A DNA stretch of 64,000 bases from an uncultured Pelagibacteraceae bacterium (GCA_902610755.1 CACLWW010000003.1:1-64000); one strand, 5' to 3'; shown: positions 50,212-61,632, numbered from the stretch's first letter. Translations and numbers: made by a program. The notes: generated by a model not told the origin, from the sequence alone.

Positions 50212-51029
50212 TTTTGGTTAAAGATATTGTGTATCTTCAAGACTGAAGCGGCTGTTTCTTCCACCGATTTTCTTGTCACGTCAATGCTTGGCCATTTATA
50301 TTTCTGAAATAGTTTCCGAGCATCTTCCATTTCTTTTTGTACAGTATCTAAATTTGTATATTCTGTGCTCTCGTTATCTTTAATAGATTGCATCCTATTT
50401 TTACGTAAATCTACTAGCCTGTCAGGTTCTGCGGTTAAACCAACCACACATTTTTTTTGAGGATTTTTTTTTAGTATATCGGGGACAGAGTTTTCATTTA
50501 CAAGTGGGATATTTGATATTTTCATTCCTTTGTTCGCAAGATAAATCGAAGTTGGAGTTTTGCTTGTTCTGCTTACACCTAAAAGGATGATATCAGATTT
50601 TTCAATGTCATCTACTGAATTACCATCATCATGATTCATTGTAAATTGTATAGCTTCAATTTTTTTATAATACTCGTCATCCATTATGTGTTGTCTACTT
50701 GGAACATTAAGAGCTTTTTGATCTAAAAGTTTAGAAAAACTAATAATCAAATCTCCTAGAATCCCAAAACATGGGATATTTTTTAAACTACACTCATTCG
50801 ATAAATGTCTAGCTAATTTATTATCAACTATTGTGTATAATACTATAACATTGTTATTTTTTAGCGAAACTTCAAGGATTTTGGAGATTTGATTTTCTGT
50901 TCGCGTAAAAGAATAAAAATGCGTTTTGTACTTAAAATTTTTAAATTGAGCTTTAATTGCAAGAAATATTCTTTCCAGTGTTTCTCCTGTTGAGTCGGAT
51001 ATTAGATATATATCATATGTATTAATCAT
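50208..51029 (-). CDS. ppsR: PEP synthase/PPDK regulatory protein (DUF299)
   Basis: YLISDSTGETLERIF, LLGVSRTSKTPTSIYLANKG. Confidence 0.94.
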   Translation of the reverse strand: MINTYDIYLISDSTGETLERIFLAIKAQFKNFKYKTHFYSFTRTENQISKILEVSLKNNNVIVLYTIVDNKLARHLSNECSLKNIPCFGILGDLIISFSKLLDQKALNVPSRQHIMDDEYYKKIEAIQFTMNHDDGNSVDDIEKSDIILLGVSRTSKTPTSIYLANKGMKISNIPLVNENSVPDILKKNPQKKCVVGLTAEPDRLVDLRKNRMQSIKDNESTEYTNLDTVQKEMEDARKLFQKYKWPSIDVTRKSVEETAASVLKIHNIFNQK

Positions 51030-51307
51030 GTATAAAAAGTATAACCATGTGTATAAATTGCTTCATAAATTCTAAAAACCTTAATTCAAAGATTTTAATG
51101 TATAAGTGCTCATTTATATACATTTTTAAATATGTTAATAAATATAATACCTTTTAGATTAAAAAATGATAATTAATTAAAAGTTAAAGAATTCTAAGGT
51201 ATATTTAATAAATCTTATGTGCAAAAACTGTTATAAACTTGTTGAAAAACATTAATTACCATTATTAACAATACATACTACAAATAATATAAATATTATT
51301 TAATTAT
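51030..51307. other. Candidate chromosomal replication origin (oriC) between ppsR and hemE
   Basis: Divergent ppsR/hemE gap known as origin location in Caulobacter; longest intergenic gap noticed in window; TTATACACA DnaA box at 51048-51056 (-); TTAA-N7-TTAA at 51173-51187; extreme AT content. Confidence 0.6.
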
Positions 51308-52315
51308 ATGAATACTCTCATACAGAACTGTATCAACAACAAGTTTTCTAAGACACCTATATGGTTAATGAGACAAGCAGGAAGATATTTGCCAGAATTC
51401 AGATCTATAAGAGAAAATAATCAAGATTTTATCAAATTATGTTTAAATACTAAATTATCATCTGAAATAACAATTCAACCAATTAATAGGTTTGATTTTG
51501 ATGCTGCTATAATTTTTTCTGACATTTTATTAGTTCCATATGCGCTTGGTCAGCAAGTGAATTTTAAAAAAAATTTTGGACCTGATTTGAAGAAGATTGA
51601 CTTAAATATATTAAATGATGTTAAAAAAGAGGATTTTCTTAAAAAACTAAATCCTGTTTATGAAACAGTTAAAGAAACAAAAAAGAAACTATCCATAAGC
51701 AATAAAGATACTATAGGCTTTGTTGGGGCTCCATGGACTCTTTTGCTGTACATGCTCAACAGAAAATCCCCAAAAGAGGGAAATTTTACTGTTTTTCCAA
51801 AAGATAAATATATCAATAATATTTTAATGAAGTTAGATGAATTCTTAAAAATTCACATTGAAGCTCAAATTGAAAGTGGTGCATCTATAATCCAGATTTT
51901 TGACAGTTGGGCCGGACTTCTTCCAGAAAATGACCTAGATTATTTTGTTTATAAACCCATCAAAAGCTTAGTAGATTTTATTAGACAAAAAAAAACAATC
52001 TCAATTTGTTTTCCAAGAAACATTAATAGTTACAAAGAATTTGTAGATAATGTGAACCCCGATATAATTAGTATTGATTATAATGTTGATCCTTTAATTA
52101 TTAGAGAAACTATTGACATTCCTGTTCAGGGGGGTCTTGATCCAAAAATTTTACTTCAAAATAAAGAAATTGTAAGAAATGAAGTGACAAAATATTTAAA
52201 AACTTTCGATAAAAAAAGATATATATTCAATTTAGGACACGGTGTTTTACCGGAAACAAACCCGGATATGGTTAGATATTTAGTAGACGAAGTTAGGAGT
52301 TTTAATGGACAATAA
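51308..52315 (+). CDS. hemE: Uroporphyrinogen decarboxylase
   Basis: PIWLMRQAGRYLPEFRSIR, GFVGAPWTLLLY, FNLGHGVLPETNPD. Confidence 0.97.
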   Translation: MNTLIQNCINNKFSKTPIWLMRQAGRYLPEFRSIRENNQDFIKLCLNTKLSSEITIQPINRFDFDAAIIFSDILLVPYALGQQVNFKKNFGPDLKKIDLNILNDVKKEDFLKKLNPVYETVKETKKKLSISNKDTIGFVGAPWTLLLYMLNRKSPKEGNFTVFPKDKYINNILMKLDEFLKIHIEAQIESGASIIQIFDSWAGLLPENDLDYFVYKPIKSLVDFIRQKKTISICFPRNINSYKEFVDNVNPDIISIDYNVDPLIIRETIDIPVQGGLDPKILLQNKEIVRNEVTKYLKTFDKKRYIFNLGHGVLPETNPDMVRYLVDEVRSFNGQ

Positions 52316-53306
52316 TCATCCCCAAGTAAACTTTGGAAAAACTGGTGTTTTATTAATTAACCTTGGAACACCAGACTCCACAGGATGGTGGGATATAAGA
52401 AAATATTTGAATGAATTTTTATCAGACAGACGAGTTATTGAAGTAAACCCTTTTTTATGGAAAATTATTTTAAACTTATTTATCCTTACTTTTAGACCCT
52501 CTAAAACAGCAAAAGCATATAAAGAAATATGGATGAAAGAAGAAAATATATCACCCCTACGATATTACACAATTAAGCAAGCTGAAAAAGTGAAATCTAT
52601 TATATCTAATGAGAACTTGATTGTTGATTATGCAATGAGATATGGAAATCCAAGTATAAAGAGTAAAATGTTAGATTTACAAGAAAGCGGATGTGAAAAC
52701 ATTATAATACTTCCTCTGTATCCACAGTACGCAGCCGCAACAACAGCTACAGTTTGTGATGAAGTGTACAGGACGCTAATGAAAATGAGATGGCAACCTA
52801 GTCTTCAAATTATACCTCACTATGAATCTGAACCACTTTATATTCAAGCAATTGTGAATTCTATAAATAACAAACTGAGTAGCATTAATTGGAAACCTGA
52901 TTTAATATTAGCTTCTTACCACGGCATACCAAAAAAATATTTTGACAAAGGTGATCCATACCACTGCTACTGTCACAAAACCTCTAGATTAATTAAAGAA
53001 ACGTTTAAAAAAGACATACCTATTTTGACAACTTTTCAATCAAGATTTGGCCCACAAGAATGGCTTCAACCTTATACAGACAAAACTTTGGAAAACTTAC
53101 CCAAGGAGGGAAAAAAAAACGTTTTAGTAATTTCTCCAGGTTTTTCCTCTGATTGTGTTGAAACTCTTGAAGAAATTTCTATTCAGGGAAAAGAAAGCTT
53201 TTTAGAGTCTGGTGGGGAAAAATTCGATACAATTCCTTGTCTAAATGATAACGAGGATCATATAAAATTATTGGTGCATTTAATCAACAAGAGCATAAGA
53301 AAATGA
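52305..53306 (+). CDS. hemH: Ferrochelatase
   Basis: LLINLGTPDS, ILASYHGIPKKYFDKGDPYHCYC. Confidence 0.97.
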   Translation: MDNNHPQVNFGKTGVLLINLGTPDSTGWWDIRKYLNEFLSDRRVIEVNPFLWKIILNLFILTFRPSKTAKAYKEIWMKEENISPLRYYTIKQAEKVKSIISNENLIVDYAMRYGNPSIKSKMLDLQESGCENIIILPLYPQYAAATTATVCDEVYRTLMKMRWQPSLQIIPHYESEPLYIQAIVNSINNKLSSINWKPDLILASYHGIPKKYFDKGDPYHCYCHKTSRLIKETFKKDIPILTTFQSRFGPQEWLQPYTDKTLENLPKEGKKNVLVISPGFSSDCVETLEEISIQGKESFLESGGEKFDTIPCLNDNEDHIKLLVHLINKSIRK

Positions 53307-53743
53307 ATTTTTATCTGATATTTAAATCCCTACATTTAATTGCTGTAATTTCTTGGATGGCTGGATTATTGTATTTACCAAGAATATTTGTTTACCACAC
53401 AGAAAACTCATCAAATATTGAGATTTGCAAGGTTTTTAAAGTAATGGAAAGAAAATTGTACTTCTACATTATGTATCCAGCAATGTTGCTGTCATGGATA
53501 TTTGGTTTAGCCTTAATACACTCGGTAGGCGCTGAATTACTTAGTGCACTTTGGATGCAGGTTAAATTCTTTTTAGTTGTCATTTTAACAGCTTATCACT
53601 TTTATCTTGGATCGTGTTTAAAAGCATTTAAAGACGACAGGAACACATTAGGATCAAAATACTTTAGAATTATTAATGAAATGCCAACGATACTGTTAAT
53701 TTTGATCATTTTTTTTGCAATTTTAAAGCCATTAGGAGGTTGA
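53303..53743 (+). CDS. hemJ: Protoporphyrinogen oxidase HemJ
   Basis: KSLHLIAVISWMAGLLYLPRIFVYH. Confidence 0.94.
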   Translation: MNFYLIFKSLHLIAVISWMAGLLYLPRIFVYHTENSSNIEICKVFKVMERKLYFYIMYPAMLLSWIFGLALIHSVGAELLSALWMQVKFFLVVILTAYHFYLGSCLKAFKDDRNTLGSKYFRIINEMPTILLILIIFFAILKPLGG

Positions 53744-53795
53744 AATATCATAAATATATATTATATTAATCTTATCAAATTACTTATTTCCCCAC

Positions 53796-55067
53796 ATGAA
53801 AATTCAAGAACTTAAAAAAAACAGTCCTGCACAATTAATTGAACAAGCTGAAAAGCTAGGTATTGAAAATGCGAGCACACTTAGAAAGCAAGAAATCTTA
53901 TTTGCAATATTAAAAAAACTTGCCGAGAAAGGCGAAGAGATTACAGGAATGGGTGTGCTTCAACTTCTTCAAGATGGATTTGGTTTTTTAAGAGCGCTTG
54001 AATCGAACTATTTACCTGGAGCTGATGATATTTATGTAAGTCCAAGTCAAATTAGAAAATTTGGTTTAAGAACAGGCGATACTGTTGAAGGACCTGTTAG
54101 GGCACCCAAAGAAGGAGAGAGATATTTTGCTTTGCTACAAGTAAGTAAAATTAATCTTGAAGATCCAGAAAAATCTAGACACAAAATTGCTTTTGATAAC
54201 TTAACTCCATTATACCCCAATAAGCAAATAGTGATGGAGGTTGAGACAACTACAGTTGAGAAAAAACCCAATCTAACACCAAGATTAATAGACCTTGTAA
54301 GTCCGATAGGCAAAGGGCAAAGATCTCTTATAATATCTCCACCAAAAGCTGGTAAAACAATGATTTTACAAAGCATAGCTAACTCAATTACCGCTAATCA
54401 CCCAGAGTGCTATCTAATGGTTTTACTCATTGATGAAAGACCTGAGGAGGTTACAGATATGCAGCGGACTGTTAAAGGTGAAGTAATTAGTTCGACTTTT
54501 GATGAGCCCGCACAAAGGCACGTTGCGGTGGCAGAAATGGTTATAGAGAAAGCAAAAAGAATGACAGAACACAAAAAAGATGTAGTTATCCTTTTGGACT
54601 CGATAACTAGACTAGGAAGAGCTTACAACGCTGTAGTTCCAAGTTCGGGAAAGGTTTTAACAGGAGGTGTAGATGCTAACGCACTTCAAAGACCTAAGAG
54701 ATTTTTTGGGGCAGCAAGAAATATTGAGGAGGGTGGATCTTTAACAATTATTGCCACAGCATTAATTGATACTGGAAGTAGAATGGACGAAGTTATATTT
54801 GAAGAATTTAAAGGAACAGGTAATAGTGAAACTATATTGGATAGAAAAATATCTGAGAAAAGAATATTTCCTGCAATTGATATCACAAAATCTGGAACTA
54901 GAAGAGAGGAGCTTCTTTTTGAAAAAAATGATCTTCAAAAAATGAATGTTTTAAGACGTATAATAGCTCCCATGGGATCAATGGATGCCATTGAGTTTAT
55001 AAATTCAAAATTGAAAAATACCAAAAGTAATACAGAGTTTTTTAACTCCATGAATAAACCCTCTTAA
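53796..55067 (+). CDS. rho: Transcription termination factor Rho
   Basis: [48 protein letters not shown]. Confidence 0.98.
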   Translation: MKIQELKKNSPAQLIEQAEKLGIENASTLRKQEILFAILKKLAEKGEEITGMGVLQLLQDGFGFLRALESNYLPGADDIYVSPSQIRKFGLRTGDTVEGPVRAPKEGERYFALLQVSKINLEDPEKSRHKIAFDNLTPLYPNKQIVMEVETTTVEKKPNLTPRLIDLVSPIGKGQRSLIISPPKAGKTMILQSIANSITANHPECYLMVLLIDERPEEVTDMQRTVKGEVISSTFDEPAQRHVAVAEMVIEKAKRMTEHKKDVVILLDSITRLGRAYNAVVPSSGKVLTGGVDANALQRPKRFFGAARNIEEGGSLTIIATALIDTGSRMDEVIFEEFKGTGNSETILDRKISEKRIFPAIDITKSGTRREELLFEKNDLQKMNVLRRIIAPMGSMDAIEFINSKLKNTKSNTEFFNSMNKPS

Positions 55068-55115
55068 GAAGCAAATTCAATATTTCATTTAAATTAATCT
55101 TTTATTTGGTAATAT

Positions 55116-56816
55116 TTGTCTATGTCTGATGTTAATTTGCCAAAACTGCAAAAGCTTTTTCAAGAAAAAAGATACACAGATGTTGTTTTTGAGATCGAGG
55201 CATCAACAACAGAAAAAAATAGATCCCCATTTTTGTTAAATTTACTTGGTGTCTGTAGAGCATCACAAAAAGGCAAATCAGATAGAGATGTTAAATATGC
55301 TTTAAAAGATTTTGAGGCAGCATTTTATAAAGATAATTTAGGACAAATATCTCTAGACGCTTTATGTAGCCATATTACGCTCTGTGCAGAAATGGGAAGA
55401 AAAGAGAATGATTTAGTAAACAATTTTTTAATAACTGAAAAAATGTACCTAGAAGCAGAAAAAAAATATTCTAAAAACATAAAATATTTAGGTTACGGAC
55501 TTGATCTTTATAAATATCTCATCAAGCATGAAAAAAGAATTTTAAAGGCATTAGAACTCATTAATATTAGAGGATTAGACAAGATGTTTGGAACAATACT
55601 TGTTACCTCTCAAATGTACTTAAACAATTGGTTTCAAAAAGATTTTATAGAATTCCAAAAAGAATTTGCAGAATTATTTACTGTTTATAATACCAAAAAA
55701 ATATCTAAATTAGACTTCGATAAAAAAAAGATAAAAGTTGCTTTCATGTCTCCTGATTTTAAACAATCACATTCTATTTCTTATTTTATAATTAATCTCA
55801 TTAAAGATCTAAAACAAACAAAATTTGAAACTTACGGATTATCTCTTGTAGAGACCTTTGAAAAAGACAAAACAACTGATTTTTTCGAAGAACTTTTTGA
55901 TCAATGGATTGATCTTGGAGACAAATCAGATCAAGAGATTGTGAATAGTATTCAAAATTCAAATATAGATATTTTAATTGATTTAGCTGGTTTGTGGTCG
56001 GCGAACAGAGTAAGTATTTTTAATACAAGAATTTGTCCATTACAAATAAGTTGGCTAGGGTATAATAATTCAACGGGGCTTAAAGAAATAGATTTTATTT
56101 TAGCAGATGTAAATACTGTCAAGGATGAAAAGAAATATTATGGAACAGAAATTTATAAACTTCCCAAGATTTGGAATTCTCATTGTGGAGTTAATCATGA
56201 AAGACATTTTAATGAATTACCTATAAAAAAAAATGGTTATTTTACTTTTGGATCACTAAATAATTTTATGAAAGTAAATGAGAAAGTTATGGATGTTTGG
56301 GTAAATATCTTACAAAAGGTAAAAAATTCCAAAATAATTCTAAAATCATCTTTATATGTATGTGAAGATGTTATTTTAAAAAGATTCGAAAAAGAGGGCT
56401 TAACAAAATCAATTGAAATTTTAAAAAAAACAAAAAAAGAATCATCTCATATAAATGTTTATGATAAGATTGATTTGTGTTTAGATACATTTCCATTTAA
56501 TGGAGTAACAACAACTTTTGAAGCTTTATGGAAAAATGTGCCTGTTCTTACTAAAAAAGGATATAATTTTAATTCTAGATGTGGAGAAAGTATTTTAAAA
56601 AATGCTGGTCTTAATAATTTTATAGCAATAAATGATGAAGACTATATTAATAAGGCTGTTTTTTATGCAAACAATATTAGTAAATTGGAAAATATAAGAA
56701 AGGAACTCTTTGATAAAGTTTTAGACACCCCCCTGTTTGATACAAAAAAGTTTAGTAATGATTTTTGTTTGGCTCTAGAAAATATGCTAAATTCTGTAAA
56801 AAACAATTACAAATAA
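55116..56816 (+). CDS. SPINDLY/O-GlcNAc-transferase-like (GT41) protein
   Basis: VAFMSPDFKQSHSISYF, DLAGLWSANRV, CPLQISWLGYNNSTGL, DTFPFNGVTTTFEALWKNVPVLT. Confidence 0.85.
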   Translation: MSMSDVNLPKLQKLFQEKRYTDVVFEIEASTTEKNRSPFLLNLLGVCRASQKGKSDRDVKYALKDFEAAFYKDNLGQISLDALCSHITLCAEMGRKENDLVNNFLITEKMYLEAEKKYSKNIKYLGYGLDLYKYLIKHEKRILKALELINIRGLDKMFGTILVTSQMYLNNWFQKDFIEFQKEFAELFTVYNTKKISKLDFDKKKIKVAFMSPDFKQSHSISYFIINLIKDLKQTKFETYGLSLVETFEKDKTTDFFEELFDQWIDLGDKSDQEIVNSIQNSNIDILIDLAGLWSANRVSIFNTRICPLQISWLGYNNSTGLKEIDFILADVNTVKDEKKYYGTEIYKLPKIWNSHCGVNHERHFNELPIKKNGYFTFGSLNNFMKVNEKVMDVWVNILQKVKNSKIILKSSLYVCEDVILKRFEKEGLTKSIEILKKTKKESSHINVYDKIDLCLDTFPFNGVTTTFEALWKNVPVLTKKGYNFNSRCGESILKNAGLNNFIAINDEDYINKAVFYANNISKLENIRKELFDKVLDTPLFDTKKFSNDFCLALENMLNSVKNNYK

Positions 56817-57628
56817 CCTAACTCAACCATTTCTTTATAAAAAACTTTTTCTACTTTTTTTATTAAATCTACAGACAGTTCATCTTTCCATGAACCAGTC
56901 TTACCTTTCCTAAAAAATAACTCACTCTTTCCTTTTTCAATAAAGCCTTGTTTTTTCTCCATTTTCTGAAGTTCCTCAAATTTTGTTTTTTTAAGTGATT
57001 CTTTCAATTTGTCCTCATTTTTTTCCGCACCATCAATGTGATGTAAATAATTTATAATTTTAAGGAAAGTATTAAATTCGTTTGAAACCATATCTTCATA
57101 TTTTATAATTAATATTTTACTTGATTTATAGTTTTTCCATGAATTGTAATGATCAGCCCATGACCCTAAAAGTGAAATTTTATGCGTTTCTGTTGACTCA
57201 TAATTATCGGAGGATGACATATGAACAAAGGCAGTCTCATAATTTAATCCTACATGGTGTGAATATGAAACTAAAACATCCCTAGGATCTCTCACGAGGT
57301 AAATTCCACCTACTGTATTCTTATTAGTGGTAAATTTATAAGGTCCTATAGTACACATTGAATTATGAGTTTTAACAAAATTTATTCTGTTATTAAGATT
57401 TATGTAATCTTGCATTAGTTCCCAATTTTTTACAATTTCAGAAAATTTATAATAATCTACATTAAAATGTTTGAGTATACTGATGGACGGAAAACCCTTT
57501 GACTGAAAATCATCATGAATTGTGTCCTGAAGTTTAAATTCAGATTTAGATTTTTGATAATAACTTTTCAAAAACATTCTTAACCACGTGTTCCCACTCT
57601 TTGGATAAGAAGCCAGCCATATAATCAT
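56807..57628 (-). CDS. Sulfotransferase-domain protein
   Basis: MIIWLASYPKSGNTWLRMFL (PAPS 5'-PSB-like loop), VRDPRDVLVSYSHH, FFRKGKTGSWKDEL; start trimmed to 57628. Confidence 0.9.
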   Translation of the reverse strand: MIIWLASYPKSGNTWLRMFLKSYYQKSKSEFKLQDTIHDDFQSKGFPSISILKHFNVDYYKFSEIVKNWELMQDYINLNNRINFVKTHNSMCTIGPYKFTTNKNTVGGIYLVRDPRDVLVSYSHHVGLNYETAFVHMSSSDNYESTETHKISLLGSWADHYNSWKNYKSSKILIIKYEDMVSNEFNTFLKIINYLHHIDGAEKNEDKLKESLKKTKFEELQKMEKKQGFIEKGKSELFFRKGKTGSWKDELSVDLIKKVEKVFYKEMVELGYL

Positions 57629-57677
57629 AATATATTTTAATGATATCCTTATGTGAAATTCAATATATAATATATTA

Positions 57678-59009
57678 ATGACAATTTGTGCTTTATCTTC
57701 TGGAATAGGAGCTTCTGGCGTTGCTATAATAAGAATATCAGGTCCTGACACTGGTTTTTTAATTAAAACTCTCACAAATAAGGCACTACCAAAGCCGAGA
57801 GAAGCTACTCTTCTAGAATTAAACAATATCAACAATAATAGACCGATAGATCAAGGGATAGTTTTGTGGTTTCCTGGTCCCAAAAGTTATACAGGCGAAG
57901 ATATGGCAGAATTACATGTTCATGGAAGCAAAGCGGTAGTCAAAGAGCTTCAAGAAACACTCTTAAGCACTAAAAAGTGCAGAATGGCAGAGCCAGGTGA
58001 ATTTACAAAGCTTGCATTTCTGAATGGAAAGATAAATTTACTTCAAGCTGAGGCAATAGGGGATTTAATAGCAGCAGAAACTGAAATTCAAATGGAACAA
58101 GCTCAAAATATTATAAAAGGTAAATCTTTTTTAAAATTTAATGAGCTTAGAGAGAATTTAATTAAAGTTTTATCAAAAATTGAGGCAAAGATTGACTTTC
58201 CAGATGAAGATTTACCCTCCAATGTTCTTGACGATGTCAAAAGGGACGTTTCTAATATTGAGAATGAAATTAAAAAAGTATTAACCAGTTATGAAGTTGG
58301 AGAGAGAATAAGAACAGGTTATAAAATCGCAATTGTTGGTCCACCAAACTCTGGTAAATCAACATTAATGAATTATTTAAGCAAAAGAAATGTTGCAATA
58401 GTATCGGATGTTGCCGGAACTACTCGAGATGTATTGCAAACAAATTTAAATTTTTACGGTTACCCGGTTATAATTTCAGACACCGCAGGTATAAGAGACT
58501 CAAAAGATGTAATTGAAAAAGAAGGAATTAAGCTTGCTTTTAAAAAAGCAGAGGAAGCTGATCTTAGAATAGTTGTTATAGAGCCAAAAAATGTTGATTT
58601 TTATGGTTTTTTGAATGATCTATTTAATAAGAACACGATCTTAGTAATTAACAAATCTGACCTTAATAAATTTGATGTGAAGGATAGACTTAATAAATAT
58701 AATCCAATTTCTGTGTCTTTTCTCAAAGAAAAAAACATTGATGAATTATTAGATCGCATTAAAAAAAATCTAATCACTGATATGAAATTTAGTGATGATG
58801 TTTTTGTAACCAGAGAGAGACATAGAAATAATTTAAAAGAGTGTTTAATAAATTTGCAAAACTTTAAAGACAAAACTGAGTCTTTAGATTTTGATAAAGG
58901 TGCGGAAGATCTTAGACTAGCACAAGTCAGTTTAGGTAAAATTGTTGGAAAAGTCGATGTAGAGGCCATATTAGGTAGTATTTTCAACGATTTCTGTATT
59001 GGCAAATAA
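57678..59009 (+). CDS. mnmE: tRNA modification GTPase MnmE (TrmE)
   Basis: TICALSSGIGASGVAIIRISG, GPPNSGKSTLMN, C-terminal FNDFCIGK. Confidence 0.97.
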   Translation: MTICALSSGIGASGVAIIRISGPDTGFLIKTLTNKALPKPREATLLELNNINNNRPIDQGIVLWFPGPKSYTGEDMAELHVHGSKAVVKELQETLLSTKKCRMAEPGEFTKLAFLNGKINLLQAEAIGDLIAAETEIQMEQAQNIIKGKSFLKFNELRENLIKVLSKIEAKIDFPDEDLPSNVLDDVKRDVSNIENEIKKVLTSYEVGERIRTGYKIAIVGPPNSGKSTLMNYLSKRNVAIVSDVAGTTRDVLQTNLNFYGYPVIISDTAGIRDSKDVIEKEGIKLAFKKAEEADLRIVVIEPKNVDFYGFLNDLFNKNTILVINKSDLNKFDVKDRLNKYNPISVSFLKEKNIDELLDRIKKNLITDMKFSDDVFVTRERHRNNLKECLINLQNFKDKTESLDFDKGAEDLRLAQVSLGKIVGKVDVEAILGSIFNDFCIGK

Positions 59010-59125
59010 CCATAATTTTGCTGGATTTTTAGTATCTTTTTTAATTAAATCGTTGGTATTAGCCAATTTTTTAATGTTTTTTTGTTAAAACTTGTAAAAT
59101 TCCTCATCAATTATAAATTCTAAGT

Positions 59126-60997
59126 ATGAAAAATAATTTTTCATTTGATGTTGTAGTAATTGGCGGTGGTCACGCTGGTTGTGAAGCAGCTGCTGCATCT
59201 GCTCGAATGGGTGTTACAACTGCATTGTTTACGAACGACACTAATACTATAGGCGAGATGTCTTGTAACCCAGCAATTGGTGGGCTAGGTAAAGGGCATT
59301 TAGTAAGAGAAATAGATGCTTTAGATGGTGTTATGGGAGACATAGCTGATAAGTCTGGAATTCAATTTAGATTACTAAATAGAAGCAGAGGTCCAGCAGT
59401 TCAAGGACTACGAACTCAAAGCGATAGGTCTATTTATAAAAAAGAAATGCAGTCAAAACTGATAAACTATTGTAATTTAAGCATATTTTCGATGTCGATT
59501 AATCAATTTATAATTGAAAATAATGAGATAAAAGGCCTCAAGGCAGTAGATGGTACTGAAATCAAATGTTCTAAGGTAATTCTGACAACGGGCACTTTTT
59601 TAAATGGTTTGATACATATAGGTGATAAAAGAACACCAGCTGGTAGGTATGATGAAAAACCGACGTTAGGTTTATCGGATCAATTAAGAAAATATGATTT
59701 TAAATTAGGTAGACTAAAGACCGGAACTCCTCCAAGATTAGATGGCACAACAATCAATAATGATAATCTTGAACGACAAGATGCAGATAAAGATATTTCT
59801 TTTTTTTCTTTCTTAACTAAGAAAGTTTATAACGATCAAATTTCATGTAATATGACTTACACAAATAAAAAAGTTCACGAGATTATTTCTGAAAATTTAA
59901 AAAAGAGTGCAATGTATTCTGGAAGTATTCAGGGTGTTGGTCCTAGATACTGTCCATCTATTGAAGATAAAATTTATAAATTTAAAGATAAGACTAGACA
60001 TCAGATCTTTTTAGAACCTGAAGGCCTTAACGATAATACAGTGTATCCAAATGGTATTTCTACATCTCTCCCAGAAGAGATACAGTATAAAATATGTCGT
60101 AATATCAACGGTTTAGAGGAGGTCAAAATTATAAGACCTGGATATGCAATAGAATATGATTATGTTGACCCTAGAGAGCTTTTCTCAACCTTAGAGACTA
60201 AGAAGATTAAAAATTTCTATTTAGCAGGACAAATAAATGGAACAACAGGTTATGAAGAAGCTGCAGCACAAGGATTGATTGCCGGGGCCAATGCAGCGTT
60301 GTCAATTCAAAATAAAGAACCATTAATTTTAGATAGATCTCAAGCTTATATCGGTGTCATGATAGATGATTTAGTTACTAAAGGAGTTGCTGAGCCTTAT
60401 AGGATGTTTACTTCAAGAGCCGAATACAGATTAACCCTTAGATCTGACAATGCTGATTTAAGATTAACTGAAATAGGAATAAGTATTGGCTTAGTCTCAA
60501 AAGAAAGAGCTGAAGTTTTTAATTTAAAAAGTAAGAACTTAAAGAATATTACTAGCAAAATGGATGAATTAAAAATTTCACCCTCAAAGGTATCTAAATT
60601 TGGGCTAAAAATTGCTAAGGATGGTATTTTAAGGACTGCTAGCAACATACTAGCTCAAAAAGGTGTGACTATGCACAAAATTAGGGAAATTTGGCCTGAG
60701 TTGACCTTTATTTCTAAGGATATAGATGAACAATTGGAGACGAATGCCCATTATAAGGGTTATCTAAAGAAGCAAAATGCTGATATATTAGCTTTTAAAA
60801 GAGATGAAAATCTTAAAATTCCAGATAACATCAATTATGATAGTTTTTCTGGGTTTTCAAACGAAGTTAAGTCAAAATTCAAGCAAATTAAGCCCAAAAC
60901 AATGGGTCAGGCACTCAGAATTGACGGTATAACCCCAGCGGCAGTATTTATTCTGTTGTCACATCTTAAAAGAAAGTCTATTAAGAAGATAGCTTGA
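59126..60997 (+). CDS. mnmG: tRNA uridine 5-carboxymethylaminomethyl modification enzyme MnmG (GidA)
   Basis: [46 protein letters not shown]. Confidence 0.98.
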   Translation: MKNNFSFDVVVIGGGHAGCEAAAASARMGVTTALFTNDTNTIGEMSCNPAIGGLGKGHLVREIDALDGVMGDIADKSGIQFRLLNRSRGPAVQGLRTQSDRSIYKKEMQSKLINYCNLSIFSMSINQFIIENNEIKGLKAVDGTEIKCSKVILTTGTFLNGLIHIGDKRTPAGRYDEKPTLGLSDQLRKYDFKLGRLKTGTPPRLDGTTINNDNLERQDADKDISFFSFLTKKVYNDQISCNMTYTNKKVHEIISENLKKSAMYSGSIQGVGPRYCPSIEDKIYKFKDKTRHQIFLEPEGLNDNTVYPNGISTSLPEEIQYKICRNINGLEEVKIIRPGYAIEYDYVDPRELFSTLETKKIKNFYLAGQINGTTGYEEAAAQGLIAGANAALSIQNKEPLILDRSQAYIGVMIDDLVTKGVAEPYRMFTSRAEYRLTLRSDNADLRLTEIGISIGLVSKERAEVFNLKSKNLKNITSKMDELKISPSKVSKFGLKIAKDGILRTASNILAQKGVTMHKIREIWPELTFISKDIDEQLETNAHYKGYLKKQNADILAFKRDENLKIPDNINYDSFSGFSNEVKSKFKQIKPKTMGQALRIDGITPAAVFILLSHLKRKSIKKIA

Positions 60998-61632
60998 TAG
61001 ATTCGCATAAAATTAATTACTCAAAACTAGACACTTTGAATGTTTCACGTGAAACATTTCTTGAATTAGATGAATTTAAAGAAATGATTTTGGATGAAAA
61101 CAAAAAAATAAATTTAATTAGCCAACATACTGAGGAGTTAGCCAGAGATAGACATATAATTGACTGTGCACAAATCATTGATTTAATTGATGAAAATCAC
61201 CTATCTTGCACTGATTTAGGATCCGGCTCAGGTTTACCTGGTTTAGTTCTAGCTATAATTAAAAAAAAACAAAAATCGAAGATGAAATTTTTTCTTTACG
61301 AAAAAAGTTTTAAAAAAAGCAATTTTTTAAAAAAAGTTATTAATAAATTCGAACTTAACGCTGAAGTAATAAATCAAAATATATTTGATCAAAAAAAATT
61401 AAATTCTGATTTGATTGTAGCAAGAGCATTTAAACCTTTGCCGATTATTTTAGATTTAGTAACGAAAAACTTTAATGATTTTAAAGACATCATTTTGTTT
61501 TTAGGAAAAACTGGAAAGAGTTCAATTGAACAATGTTTACAAAATTGGAATTTAGAATTTATAGAGAAAAAAAGTGTAACAGAAAAAGACTCAATCATAA
61601 TAAAAATAAATAAAGTGAATAAAAAAAAATGA
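60994..61632 (+). CDS. rsmG: 16S rRNA (guanine527-N7)-methyltransferase RsmG (GidB)
   Basis: [32 protein letters not shown]; between mnmG and parA. Confidence 0.94.
   Translation: MIDSHKINYSKLDTLNVSRETFLELDEFKEMILDENKKINLISQHTEELARDRHIIDCAQIIDLIDENHLSCTDLGSGSGLPGLVLAIIKKKQKSKMKFFLYEKSFKKSNFLKKVINKFELNAEVINQNIFDQKKLNSDLIVARAFKPLPIILDLVTKNFNDFKDIILFLGKTGKSSIEQCLQNWNLEFIEKKSVTEKDSIIIKINKVNKKK
61041..61056. promoter_or_regulatory. parS: parS centromere-like site (ParB binding)
   Basis: TGTTTCACGTGAAACA, perfect 16-bp palindrome, within 0.6 kb of parA. Confidence 0.95.

Noticed and set aside
57629-57835. N-terminal 69 residues of ORF 56807-57835
   Set aside because: Antisense to mnmE; MIIWLASYPKSGNTW at 57628 is the canonical sulfotransferase start.
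59010-59125. mnmE-mnmG intergenic gap as an origin (gidA is next to oriC in E. coli)
   Set aside because: No DnaA box seen and shorter than the ppsR-hemE gap; in alphaproteobacteria the hemE side is the known location. A TTGGT/GCCAA + T-run there reads as a weak terminator.
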